Assembly (NCBI GenBank): GCA_946887155.1 | Contig: CAMPKM010000152.1 | Location: 1 to 7,040 of the forward strand | Reading direction: 5' to 3' | Origin: an uncultured Gemmatimonadota bacterium | Lineage (GTDB): Bacteria; Gemmatimonadota; Gemmatimonadetes; Gemmatimonadales; Gemmatimonadaceae | Length of the DNA: 7,040 bases | Part shown: positions 1 through 6,460 of the stretch, piece by piece | How positions within the stretch are numbered: position 1 is the stretch's first letter | How the letters are laid out: every line of letters starts with the position of its first letter | Translations under genes and position numbers: made by a program | The notes under the pieces: model-generated | Seen by the model: the letters and a program-made list of their open reading frames with translations, nothing else | Database searches by the model: none | What the model was told of the DNA's origin: nothing

Positions 1-1
1 G

Positions 2-817
2 CCTGACGCGACCGGCGTTGCCCGGCTCGTGCGCGAACGCATCCCGGTCGATGCTCCAGTTGCCGGTATCGTCCTCGGCTCCGGGCTTGGCGGACTCGCG
101 AAGCGGATCGAGGACGCGCGGTCGATCCCGTACGACGAACTGCCCGGATTTGCCGAGCCCACCGTCGCGGGACACGCCGGCCGGCTGATCGCGGGCACAC
201 TGGCCGGCCGTCCGGTCCTTGCGCTGGCGGGACGGTTCCATGTCTACGAGGGTCACTCGCCGGCAGAAACGGCGTTCCCGGTTCGCGTCCTGCATGCGTT
301 AGGCGCGCCGGTGCTCCTGCTGTCCAACGCCGCCGGCGGCATCCGCCGGACGATGACCCCGGGTGACCTCATGGTCATCAGGGACCACATCAACCTGACA
401 TTCGGCAACCCGCTCATCGGGCCGGTGGTGCCTGGCGACGAGCGCTTTCCCGACATGTCGGACCCCTGGGATCCTGCGCTCCGGACGTTGCTGGTGGATT
501 GCGCGAACGCGGTCGGCGTACCGGTCACCGAGGGGGTGTACATCGGCGTGAGCGGACCAACCTACGAAACCCCCGCCGAGGTCCGCATGCTCGAGCGGCT
601 CGGCGCCGACGCGACGGGGATGTCGACCGTGCACGAGGTCATCGTCGCGCGCGCGATCGGCATGCGCGTCGCCGGCATGAGCTGCATAACGAACCTGGCA
701 TCGGGCCTGACCGACCGGCCGATCACGCACCAGGACGTGATCGAGGTAACGAGGAAAGCCGGTACCCAATTCGAGAAGGTCGCCATTGAATTCATCCGTC
801 GTCTTCCTCAGTCCTGA
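2..817 (+). CDS. punA: Purine nucleoside phosphorylase, trimeric PNP/MTAP family (5' partial)
   Basis: Catalyses phosphorolysis of purine nucleosides to free base and ribose-1-phosphate in cytosolic purine salvage. Counting from the GTG codon at 29, family motifs appear in order: phosphate-binding GSGLG (17-21), GRFHVYEGH (68-76), NAAGG (100-104), GDLMVIRDHINL (112-123), GPTYETPAE (176-184) and GMSTVHE (197-203). Asn222 in the ITN segment and His234 match the base- and ribose-contacting residues of 6-oxopurine-specific (inosine/guanosine) enzymes, which argues against methylthioadenosine phosphorylase. The frame stays open to the window edge. The residues before codon 29 (DATGVARLV) look like the usual N-terminal helix, so the true start is probably upstream of the window and the GTG at 29 is internal. 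The family is normally about 270-280 residues and 262 are seen after codon 29. A 102-base repeat-filled gap follows. Confidence 0.95.
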   Translation, partial: PDATGVARLVRERIPVDAPVAGIVLGSGLGGLAKRIEDARSIPYDELPGFAEPTVAGHAGRLIAGTLAGRPVLALAGRFHVYEGHSPAETAFPVRVLHALGAPVLLLSNAAGGIRRTMTPGDLMVIRDHINLTFGNPLIGPVVPGDERFPDMSDPWDPALRTLLVDCANAVGVPVTEGVYIGVSGPTYETPAEVRMLERLGADATGMSTVHEVIVARAIGMRVAGMSCITNLASGLTDRPITHQDVIEVTRKAGTQFEKVAIEFIRRLPQS

Positions 818-828
818 TCAGGTTTCAC

Positions 829-909
829 TCACGTCTCACGTCTCACGTCTCACGTCTCACGTCTCACGTCCTCACGTCTTCACGTTTCACGTTTCTCACG
901 TCTCCCGTC
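829..909 (+). repeat. Tandem heptamer array (TCACGTC)n
   Basis: Six perfect head-to-tail copies of TCACGTC occupy 829-870. Decayed copies follow at 872-878 (perfect, after one extra C), 880-886 and 887-893 (TCACGTT), 896-902 (perfect) and 903-909 (TCCCGTC). The array fills most of the gap between the phosphorylase stop and the methyltransferase start. Each unit carries the self-complementary core ACGT, so neighbouring units can pair as ACGT-CTC-ACGT mini-hairpins on either strand. The + strand is pyrimidine-rich, has no stop in any frame and no Shine-Dalgarno-like stretch. It may be a slippage-prone simple repeat, a protein-binding array or a leader element; the sequence does not decide between these. 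Confidence 0.95.
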
Positions 910-919
910 CATCGTCTGC

Positions 920-1675
920 ATGCGCCTCCTGACCCTCGCCAGGGATCTCAAGCGCCGGAAAGCCCGCGAACGCGAAGGCCTGTTCGTGGTCGAAGGCATC
1001 CGCGCCGCGGAGGAACTCCTGCGTTCGTCGCTGTCGATCACTGGCCTGCTCGTCGCGCCCAAGCTGGTCGACTCCCCGCGTGGCGAAGCGCTGGTGAACA
1101 CGGCACGGGCCCGGGAACTGGAGATTGCGGAGCTCGACGAAAAGGAATTCCGCACCGTCGCCGAAACGGAATCGCCGCAGGGAATTGTCGCGCTGGCTGC
1201 CGTACCCGCATACAGCCTGGCAGGGGTCGGCGGCGCCGACCCGATGCGTCTGCTCCTGCTGGACGCCGTGCAGGATCCGGGGAATGTCGGGACCATCATC
1301 CGGACAGCTGCTGCGTTAGGTGCCACGGCCACCGTGGCGCTCCCCGGGACCGTTGACGTGTGGAACGCGAAAGTCGTCCGTAGTGCAATGGGCGCACACT
1401 TCCATCATCCGGCATTCCACGCCTCGTGGGAGGACGTCCGGAACTTTCTTTCCGGGGCATCCATTCCGCTCTGGGCCGCCGATGCCGGGGGGGAGGCGCT
1501 GCCGTCGAAATCGCCGGCTCGACTGGCGCTGGCCGTGGGCAATGAGGGCGCGGGCCTGTCGGCGCCGGTCCGCGAGACCGCCGCGAAGGTTGTTTCGCTT
1601 CCGATTGCATCAACCGTGGAGTCGCTCAACGTGGCGGTCGCCACCGGAATCCTGCTGCACGAGTTGACATCGTGA
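920..1675 (+). CDS. SpoU/TrmH-family RNA 2'-O-ribose methyltransferase
   Basis: Predicted to transfer a methyl group from S-adenosylmethionine to a ribose 2'-OH in rRNA or tRNA. Residues about 8-95 form the substrate-binding domain, with the typical GLFVVEGIRAAEELL segment (20-34). Residues about 109-251 are the SPOUT knot, with all three signature motifs: motif 1 DPGNVGTIIR (Asn122, Arg128), motif 2 KVVRSAMGA (151-159), and motif 3 GNEGAGL (207-213) continuing to SLPIASTVESLNVA (226-239). It looks complete at 251 residues. Start choice: no in-frame ATG, GTG or TTG lies between the upstream stop (815-817) and the ATG at 920, and the next candidate would cut the conserved N-terminus. There is no recognisable ribosome-binding site because the leader is the pyrimidine-rich heptamer array. 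The exact RNA target (RlmB-, TsnR- or TrmH-like) cannot be assigned. The stop overlaps the next start by 4 bases. Confidence 0.93.
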   Translation: MRLLTLARDLKRRKAREREGLFVVEGIRAAEELLRSSLSITGLLVAPKLVDSPRGEALVNTARARELEIAELDEKEFRTVAETESPQGIVALAAVPAYSLAGVGGADPMRLLLLDAVQDPGNVGTIIRTAAALGATATVALPGTVDVWNAKVVRSAMGAHFHHPAFHASWEDVRNFLSGASIPLWAADAGGEALPSKSPARLALAVGNEGAGLSAPVRETAAKVVSLPIASTVESLNVAVATGILLHELTS

Positions 1676-2538
1676 TCGCCACTGACTGGCCGCTGCTGCT
1701 CATCTTCTTCCTGACGGGAGCGGCGATAGGCTCTTTCCTGAATGTCTGCATTGCGCGCTGGCCGGTCGACGAGTCGGTCATCAGCCCGCCGTCGAAATGC
1801 CCGTATTGCGGCACCCCCATCAAATGGTATGACAACGTTCCGATCCTGGGCTGGGTCAGGCTGGGCGGAAAATGCCGGAACTGCCGGGCCCCGATCTCCG
1901 TAGTGTATCCCGCGGTCGAGCTGGTTGTCGCGTTAGGGTGGCTGCTGTGCGCCCTGGCGTGGGGACCATCCCTCACCGCGATCCGGGTGGCGGTGTTCGG
2001 GACGATCATGCTTGGCATCGCCGTCACGGACGCGAAGCACTACCTGATTCCCGATGGCTTTACCGTTTTCGGGTTCGTGTTTGTCCTGGCGACCGCGGTG
2101 TACGGTGGCCTGAGCAGCGACGTCACGCCATTTGCACAGCCGATGGATGCGTTCATCGGGGCCTGCGTCGCCGTGGGAGCCATTCGCATCATCGGGTGGC
2201 TTGGTGAAGTGATACTGAAGAAGGAAGCGATGGGCTTTGGAGATGAAACGCTGATGGCGGTGGTTGGTGCGGCGCTGGGTCCGTGGCGCTCGTTGCTGGT
2301 GATCTTCCTCGGCGCCGCGATTGGCGCTGTCACTTTCCTGCTTGTGGTGTATCCCATCGTGCGGCTCAGGCGCCGGCGAAACGAGGGGCAGATCGAGCTG
2401 GAACTGGGAGTGGATGAAGCGCCGGAAATGCCACTGGTTCCGTTTGGTGTTTTCCTTGCGCCGGCCGCCGTGCTGGCATTGGTTTTTGGACAGCAACTGG
2501 CCGACTGGTACAGAGTCCAGGTGATGGGAGTCTCGTGA
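1672..2538 (+). CDS. pilD: Prepilin peptidase / N-methyltransferase (A24 family)
   Basis: Integral inner-membrane aspartic peptidase that cleaves the leader of type IV prepilins or pseudopilins and, in the bifunctional class, methylates the new N-terminus. The first segment contains GSFLNVCIARWP (20-31). A cytoplasmic zinc loop with CPYC (43-46) and CRNC (68-71) follows, the hallmark of the bifunctional form. The catalytic aspartates are Asp120 (VTDAKHYLIPD, 118-128) and Asp191 (GFGDET, 188-193), at the spacing known from PilD/TcpJ. Several hydrophobic segments follow, ending with PFGVFLAPAAVLAL. The common Lys after the second catalytic Asp (GxGDxK) is Thr193 here. The length of 288 is normal. 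The GTG start at 1672 overlaps the preceding stop in the string GTGA, suggesting translational coupling; I see no strong ribosome-binding site. No pilin or secretion gene is in the window, so its substrate must be encoded elsewhere. Confidence 0.95.
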   Translation: MIATDWPLLLIFFLTGAAIGSFLNVCIARWPVDESVISPPSKCPYCGTPIKWYDNVPILGWVRLGGKCRNCRAPISVVYPAVELVVALGWLLCALAWGPSLTAIRVAVFGTIMLGIAVTDAKHYLIPDGFTVFGFVFVLATAVYGGLSSDVTPFAQPMDAFIGACVAVGAIRIIGWLGEVILKKEAMGFGDETLMAVVGAALGPWRSLLVIFLGAAIGAVTFLLVVYPIVRLRRRRNEGQIELELGVDEAPEMPLVPFGVFLAPAAVLALVFGQQLADWYRVQVMGVS

Positions 2539-3716
2539 GCGACAACGACGTTTCGCGCCCGATTTCGGGTGCATTGGCACGATTTGGACGCGACCTCAAC
2601 GCCGATGCGCGCGCGGGGAAGCTGGAGATCGTGCGTGCGCGCGATGCCGAAATAGCGCGCGTCATGGACATCCTCCTCCGCCAGGGCAAGAACAATCCGG
2701 CCCTCGTCGGACCGGCCGGAGTAGGAAAGACTGCGATCGCGGAGGGTCTGGCGGCGAAGTTGGCGGCCGGCGACGTGCCGCTGTCGCTGCGCGACTCGAA
2801 GGTCCTGGCTGTCGATCACGTGGCGCTCCTCGCCGGGACCACCTACCGCGGGCAGTACGAGGAACGCATCCGCGCCCTCGTTGAAGAAACGCGCGCCCGC
2901 AGCGACATCATCCTCTTCATCGACGAGCTGCACAACCTCATCGGACAAGGCACCGCGATGGGCGTGGCGATGGATGCCGCGAACATGCTCAAGCCGGCGC
3001 TCGTGCGTGGTGACTTCCGCGTGATTGGCGCGACGACCGACGATGAATACGATCGGTGGGTGCGAGCCGATCCCGCCCTCGAACGCCGGTTCCAGCGCAT
3101 CGTTGTGCGTGAGCTTTCATCAGAAGAAACGCTCGACATCCTCCGTGCCCGCCAGGAACGCCTGCAGCGGCACCACAACGTGCTGATTTCCGACGAGTCG
3201 CTGCGGGCGGCGGTCGACCTGACCGACATCCATCAGACCGATCGCCGTCGTCCGGACCGGGCGATTGACGTCCTCGACGAAGCCTGCGCGCACACGCACG
3301 CCATCGCGCGCTATTCGCCGCGAGCGGAGTCGCTCATCCGCCGGCGGCGGGAGCTGTTGCGGGATCCGGCGCGGGGACGGCAGGGGGCCGGTCGTGAGCA
3401 GCCGCAGCCTGTCACCATGGAAGATCCCATCGACAGCGGCATGGCGGCACTCGAGCAATTCGGCGCCGAGCTCGAGGCCATCTTCATCGGGTCGCCGAGT
3501 CCGCGGCCCGCGGCGCCGGCTACGCGAGCGAGCCAGCCGGCGCCGGCTCCCACCAGGACGGAAGAGCCGGTGGCCGAGCCGGTGCCGTTGACGTTAGGCA
3601 GCGTCGAGACGGAACTGGCGGACGTGTTGATGCAGGAAGGCATCGTGGTGCGTGGCATCGACGTCGCGCGCGTCGTGGCGGTAGCGACCGGCCGGGAGGT
3701 GACATGGGCAGCGTAA
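2535..3716 (+). CDS. Single-domain ClpB/ClpA-like AAA+ ATPase (D1 only)
   Basis: One AAA+ module of the Clp/Hsp100 D1 type: Walker A GPAGVGKT (59-66), substrate pore loop GTTYRGQYEER (101-111, Tyr104), Walker B ILFIDELHN (126-134), sensor 1 GATTDDEY (165-172), arginine finger ERR (183-185), and the sensor-2-side RRRPDRAIDVLDEA (237-250). ATP hydrolysis and pore residues are intact, so a protein-remodelling ring is likely. ClpB and ClpA have about 750-860 residues with an N-domain and a second ring; this protein has 393, no Clp N-domain and no M-domain coiled coil. A basic stretch (269-287) and a Pro/Ala-rich linker (about 320-351) lead to a C-terminal segment, GIDVARVVAVATGREV (374-389), resembling the linker at the start of Clp D2 (DIAxVVxxxTGxPV). 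GTG start at 2535 overlaps the previous stop (GTGA); GGGAG at 2526-2530 is a plausible ribosome-binding site. Partner and substrate are unknown. Confidence 0.9.
   Translation: MSDNDVSRPISGALARFGRDLNADARAGKLEIVRARDAEIARVMDILLRQGKNNPALVGPAGVGKTAIAEGLAAKLAAGDVPLSLRDSKVLAVDHVALLAGTTYRGQYEERIRALVEETRARSDIILFIDELHNLIGQGTAMGVAMDAANMLKPALVRGDFRVIGATTDDEYDRWVRADPALERRFQRIVVRELSSEETLDILRARQERLQRHHNVLISDESLRAAVDLTDIHQTDRRRPDRAIDVLDEACAHTHAIARYSPRAESLIRRRRELLRDPARGRQGAGREQPQPVTMEDPIDSGMAALEQFGAELEAIFIGSPSPRPAAPATRASQPAPAPTRTEEPVAEPVPLTLGSVETELADVLMQEGIVVRGIDVARVVAVATGREVTWAA
3694..3700 (+). promoter_or_regulatory. Strong ribosome-binding site for the lipoprotein gene
   Basis: GGGAGGT lies inside the 3' end of the AAA+ gene, with only 3 bases between its last T and the ATG at 3704. 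It is the best Shine-Dalgarno match I see in the window. It supports the ATG at 3704 even though that start overlaps the upstream gene by 13 bases. The short spacing suggests that ribosomes finishing the AAA+ frame may help initiation here. Confidence 0.6.
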
Positions 3717-4960
3717 GGATCGCGGCGCTGTCCGGCGCCTTCCTTCTGATCGGCGCGTGCAGCCGAGGGCCGGAATCGGGCGATCCATTCGCCAGGCAGG
3801 TCGCCGAGACGATCCCGAAGATCGAGAAGGCGACGGGACTGGAGTTCAAGGTACCACCTCGACTCGAATCACAGCCCCGCGATTCCGTGCGCGCGTTTCT
3901 CGAACGCCGGTTCAACGAGGAGATGCCGGCTTCCGAATTGAGCGGCATGGAGCGCTCCTACAAGGCGCTGAAGCTGATCCCGGTCGGGATGGACCTTCGC
4001 AAGTTCATGCTCGACCTGCTCACCGAGCAGGTGGCGGGCTACTACGACCCGAAGGCGAAGACGCTGTACGTGGTGGAGGGCGGCGACGAGCAGCTCACCA
4101 ACATCACGATTTCGCACGAGCTCGTGCACGCGCTGCAGGACCAGCACTTCAACCTCGATTCGCTGACGACGTCACGCGACGACAACGCCCGCCTGACGAC
4201 GGGCCAGACGATCGTCGAAGGGCAGGCGACGCTGGAGCAGATCGGCGCGATGATCGGATCCGACAACGCGATCACGGCGCTGCCGGGTGGATGGGATCGC
4301 GTCAGGCAGATGATTCGCGACATGCAGGGTTCGATGCCGGTCTTCGCCTCGGCGCCGACGATTTTGCAGGAAACGCTCATCTTCCCGTACCTGACGGGCG
4401 CCGAGTTCATGCGCCGGTTCAAGCAGGAGACAAAGGGTCAGTCGGTGTTTGCGAAGATGCCGCAATCGACCGAACAGTTGCTGCACCCCGAGCGGTACTT
4501 CCAGACGCCTGACGATCCAACGACGGTCGAGCTGCCAGATCCGCTCACCGGACGCGCGGTCTACCAGAACAACCTCGGCGAATTCGAGACGCGCATCCTG
4601 TTGTATGAGTACCTGAAGGAACAGGCGTCAGCGGTGCGCGGCGCCGCGGGGTGGGATGGCGACCGGTACATGCTCATCGAGACGCCGCGCGGCGATGCGA
4701 TCGTGTGGGTGACGGTGTGGGACACGTCGATCGATGCCGCCGAGTTCTTCGACCTGCTCGATACCTCGCTGATCAAGCGTCACGGCAGCATCCGCCCCGG
4801 TGCGGGTTCCGGTACGACGCGCACGTACGGCGCCGACGATCGCCGGCTGATGGTGCAGATCAGCGATATTCGCGGCCGGCCGGTGGTCCTGTTTGCCGAC
4901 GCGCCCGCGGGCGTGTCTCCGCGCCTGATCGACCTGGGCAGGGTCACACTGCGGGAGTAA
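3704..4960 (+). CDS. Predicted lipoprotein with HExxH zinc-metallopeptidase motif
   Basis: The N-terminus is a lipoprotein signal: MGSVR, a hydrophobic run, then the lipobox LIGAC (15-19), so Cys19 would be lipidated and the protein anchored outside the cytoplasm. The central part contains EQVAGYYDPKAKTLYVVEG (108-126), then ISHELVHALQDQHF (136-149) with the zinc-binding HELVH at 138-142. Thirty residues after the second His comes VEGQAT (171-176), whose Glu172 is a good candidate third zinc ligand of gluzincin type. The C-terminal part (about 280-418) holds GWDGDRY and alternating beta/alpha character but no domain I can name. The length is 418 residues. I recognise this as a group of uncharacterised HELxHALQDQ proteins, not as a defined peptidase; a substrate cannot be proposed. 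It overlaps the AAA+ gene by 13 bases and sits 3 bases before the DUF445 start, so it is probably co-transcribed with both. Confidence 0.88.
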   Translation: MGSVRIAALSGAFLLIGACSRGPESGDPFARQVAETIPKIEKATGLEFKVPPRLESQPRDSVRAFLERRFNEEMPASELSGMERSYKALKLIPVGMDLRKFMLDLLTEQVAGYYDPKAKTLYVVEGGDEQLTNITISHELVHALQDQHFNLDSLTTSRDDNARLTTGQTIVEGQATLEQIGAMIGSDNAITALPGGWDRVRQMIRDMQGSMPVFASAPTILQETLIFPYLTGAEFMRRFKQETKGQSVFAKMPQSTEQLLHPERYFQTPDDPTTVELPDPLTGRAVYQNNLGEFETRILLYEYLKEQASAVRGAAGWDGDRYMLIETPRGDAIVWVTVWDTSIDAAEFFDLLDTSLIKRHGSIRPGAGSGTTRTYGADDRRLMVQISDIRGRPVVLFADAPAGVSPRLIDLGRVTLRE

Positions 4961-4963
4961 GTG

Positions 4964-6325
4964 ATGAGCGACGCTCGCGGGGGCACCAGCACGAGCCCCG
5001 GCAAACCCGCGCTGGAGGCAACGACCGGCGCGGCCAGCAAGCAGGCTCCTGGAAGCGCCGGTCTTTCCGAACCGATCTCCCTCCGTCCCGGCGAGGACGC
5101 TGATCGGGAACGCGCGCTCAGGAACATGAAGCGATGGGCCACCGGCCTGCTCGGCCTGGCGACGGTCATCTTCGTCATCGCCAAGCTGTTCGAGGCGCGT
5201 TATCCATGGCTTGGCATCGTGGTGGCGACCGCCGAAGCGTCGATGGTGGGCGCCCTGGCCGACTGGTTCGCCGTGACCGCGCTGTTCAAGCACCCGATGG
5301 GGATCCCGATCCCGCACACCGCGATCATCCCCGCGCGCAAGGACCGGGTCGGCATCACGTTAGGCATGTTCGTCCAGCGGAACTTCCTGAACCGCGACGT
5401 GATCGCGCAGCGCCTGACGATGCTGCGCCCGGCGGAACGGTTGAGCACGTGGCTGATGGAGCCGGAGTCGGTGCGGTCAGTGTCGAAACAGATCGCCCGG
5501 GCGGCGTCGGCGGGTGCGAACGTCCTCCGCGACGAAGACGTGGACAACCTCATCGGCAACGCGATCATGAATCGCGTCCGCGAAACGCCCGTCGCGCCGC
5601 TGATCGGACGGTTCCTGGCCCTGCTGACGGCCGACAACCGCCACCAGGCGCTGCTCGACCAGGTGATCCGCCTGACGGCCAGGGGCCTCACCGAGAACCA
5701 GGATCTCATCCGCGACCGGGTGGACAAGGAGTCTCCGTGGTGGGTCCCCGGTGCGGTGGACGACAAGATCACGCGGCGCATCGTGCAGGCCCTCGAGGCG
5801 ACGCTGAAGGACGTGAACGAAAATCCGGAGCATCCGCTTCGCCTGCGGTTCGACACGGCCATCGACGAATTCATCGTCAAGTTGCAGGCGTCGCCGGAGG
5901 TCATCCTCAAGGCCGAAAAGATCAAGGAAGAAGTCCTGAATGCCGAGGCGGTGCAGAAGCTGTCGGGCGCGATCTGGCGAGATGCGAAGGCCAAACTCAG
6001 TCGTTATGCGGATTCGCCGGACGAGGTCAACACCGAGGCGATCGAGCGGGGGCTGCGGGGGCTGGGCCAGGCGATCCAGTCCGATCCGGCGTTGATGGCC
6101 AAGATCGACCAGTGGATCGTCGACGCCGCGATCGTGGTGATCGAGCGGTACCAGGACGAAGTCGGGGAGCTGATCGCGTCGACGGTCAAGCGCTGGGACC
6201 CGATCGCCACGTCGCGGAGAATCGAGCTGGCGATCGGCCGGGACCTCCAGTTCATCCGTATCAACGGCACGCTCGTCGGCGGATTGGCCGGCATGCTGCT
6301 GTACTTGTTAGGTGGTTTATTCTGA
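4964..6325 (+). CDS. DUF445 family membrane protein (YjiN-like)
   Basis: Belongs to the DUF445 family, which includes E. coli YjiN; no biochemical role is established for the group as far as I know. Counting from the ATG at 4964 (453 residues), a Ser/Gly/Ala/Pro-rich N-terminal tail (1-50) precedes a membrane segment (59-76) and a second hydrophobic segment (83-107) ending in the family signature ADWFAVTALFKHP (99-111), followed by IPHTAIIP (116-123) and RVGITLGMFVQRNFL. A long, charged, mainly helical middle region follows, and a C-terminal membrane segment (about 433-453) ends the protein, so the helical body is tethered at both ends. ATG at 4964 is preferred over GTG at 4961 because GGGAG at 4953-4957 is then 6 bases upstream. 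It directly follows the lipoprotein gene and appears to be the last gene of the run. Confidence 0.92.
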   Translation: MSDARGGTSTSPGKPALEATTGAASKQAPGSAGLSEPISLRPGEDADRERALRNMKRWATGLLGLATVIFVIAKLFEARYPWLGIVVATAEASMVGALADWFAVTALFKHPMGIPIPHTAIIPARKDRVGITLGMFVQRNFLNRDVIAQRLTMLRPAERLSTWLMEPESVRSVSKQIARAASAGANVLRDEDVDNLIGNAIMNRVRETPVAPLIGRFLALLTADNRHQALLDQVIRLTARGLTENQDLIRDRVDKESPWWVPGAVDDKITRRIVQALEATLKDVNENPEHPLRLRFDTAIDEFIVKLQASPEVILKAEKIKEEVLNAEAVQKLSGAIWRDAKAKLSRYADSPDEVNTEAIERGLRGLGQAIQSDPALMAKIDQWIVDAAIVVIERYQDEVGELIASTVKRWDPIATSRRIELAIGRDLQFIRINGTLVGGLAGMLLYLLGGLF

Positions 6326-6419
6326 TTCTTGCGTTTTCTGGTGTGGATCGATGCCTTGTGGGCCTGAGCGGATTGGCGCGGTAGGTCAACGGCTGGAGGA
6401 GCGAGTCGCCGCGGATTGG
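6279..6419 (+). repeat. Three direct copies of GCGGATTGG
   Basis: The 9-mer GCGGATTGG occurs at 6279-6287 (in the 3' end of the DUF445 gene), 6368-6376 and 6411-6419 (in the gap before the SET gene). Flanks are partly shared: GCGGATTGGC with CGG close by in the first two. Three copies in 141 bases is more than base composition suggests, and the last copy lies just upstream of a possible promoter. This could be an operator set or chance. Confidence 0.4.
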
Positions 6420-6424
6420 GCGAA

Positions 6425-6454
6425 TTGACGCGGATCTTGTTCGCTTCGTATTCC
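6425..6454 (+). promoter_or_regulatory. Possible sigma-70-type promoter for the SET gene
   Basis: The 173-base gap 6326-6498 has no convincing ORF. Inside it, TTGACG (6425-6430) matches a -35 box in five of six positions; after 18 bases TATTCC (6449-6454) is a weak -10 (first three positions match). Transcription would begin near 6461, giving a leader of about 38 bases. The -10 is poor, so this is tentative. Confidence 0.3.
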
Positions 6455-6460
6455 CAGGCG

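Larger units (their letters stand above)
297..6312 (+). repeat. Dispersed polar motif CGTTAGG (6 sites)
   Basis: CGTTAGG occurs at 297-303, 1314-1320, 1931-1937, 3592-3598 and 5358-5364, and TGTTAGG at 6306-6312. All are on the + strand inside genes; I find no reverse complement (CCTAACG). Every copy is read in the phase NNG-TTA-GGN, giving Leu-Gly (Ala-Leu-Gly three times, Thr-Leu-Gly twice, Leu-Leu-Gly once). The coordinates given here span the outermost copies. Confidence 0.75.

Noticed and set aside
829..909. CRISPR-like array
   Set aside because: The unit is only 7 bases and repeats head to tail without spacers, so it is a tandem microsatellite-like repeat.
2040..2948. 302-residue open frame on the - strand
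   Set aside because: It lies opposite the prepilin peptidase and AAA+ genes, both with strong family motifs. Its translation is rich in Arg, Ser and His with no recognisable domain, typical of the complement of high-GC coding DNA.
3078..3913. 15-base identical word at 3078-3092 and 3899-3913
   Set aside because: Both copies encode Leu-Glu-Arg-Arg-Phe with the same common codons. In the AAA+ protein this is the arginine-finger motif, in the lipoprotein an unrelated helix, so coincidence is the simplest reading.
5134..6384. 416-residue open frame on the + strand in another phase
   Set aside because: It is almost wholly inside the DUF445 gene and its translation is Arg/Gly/Asp/Pro-rich low-complexity sequence. 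The DUF445 frame carries all conserved motifs.
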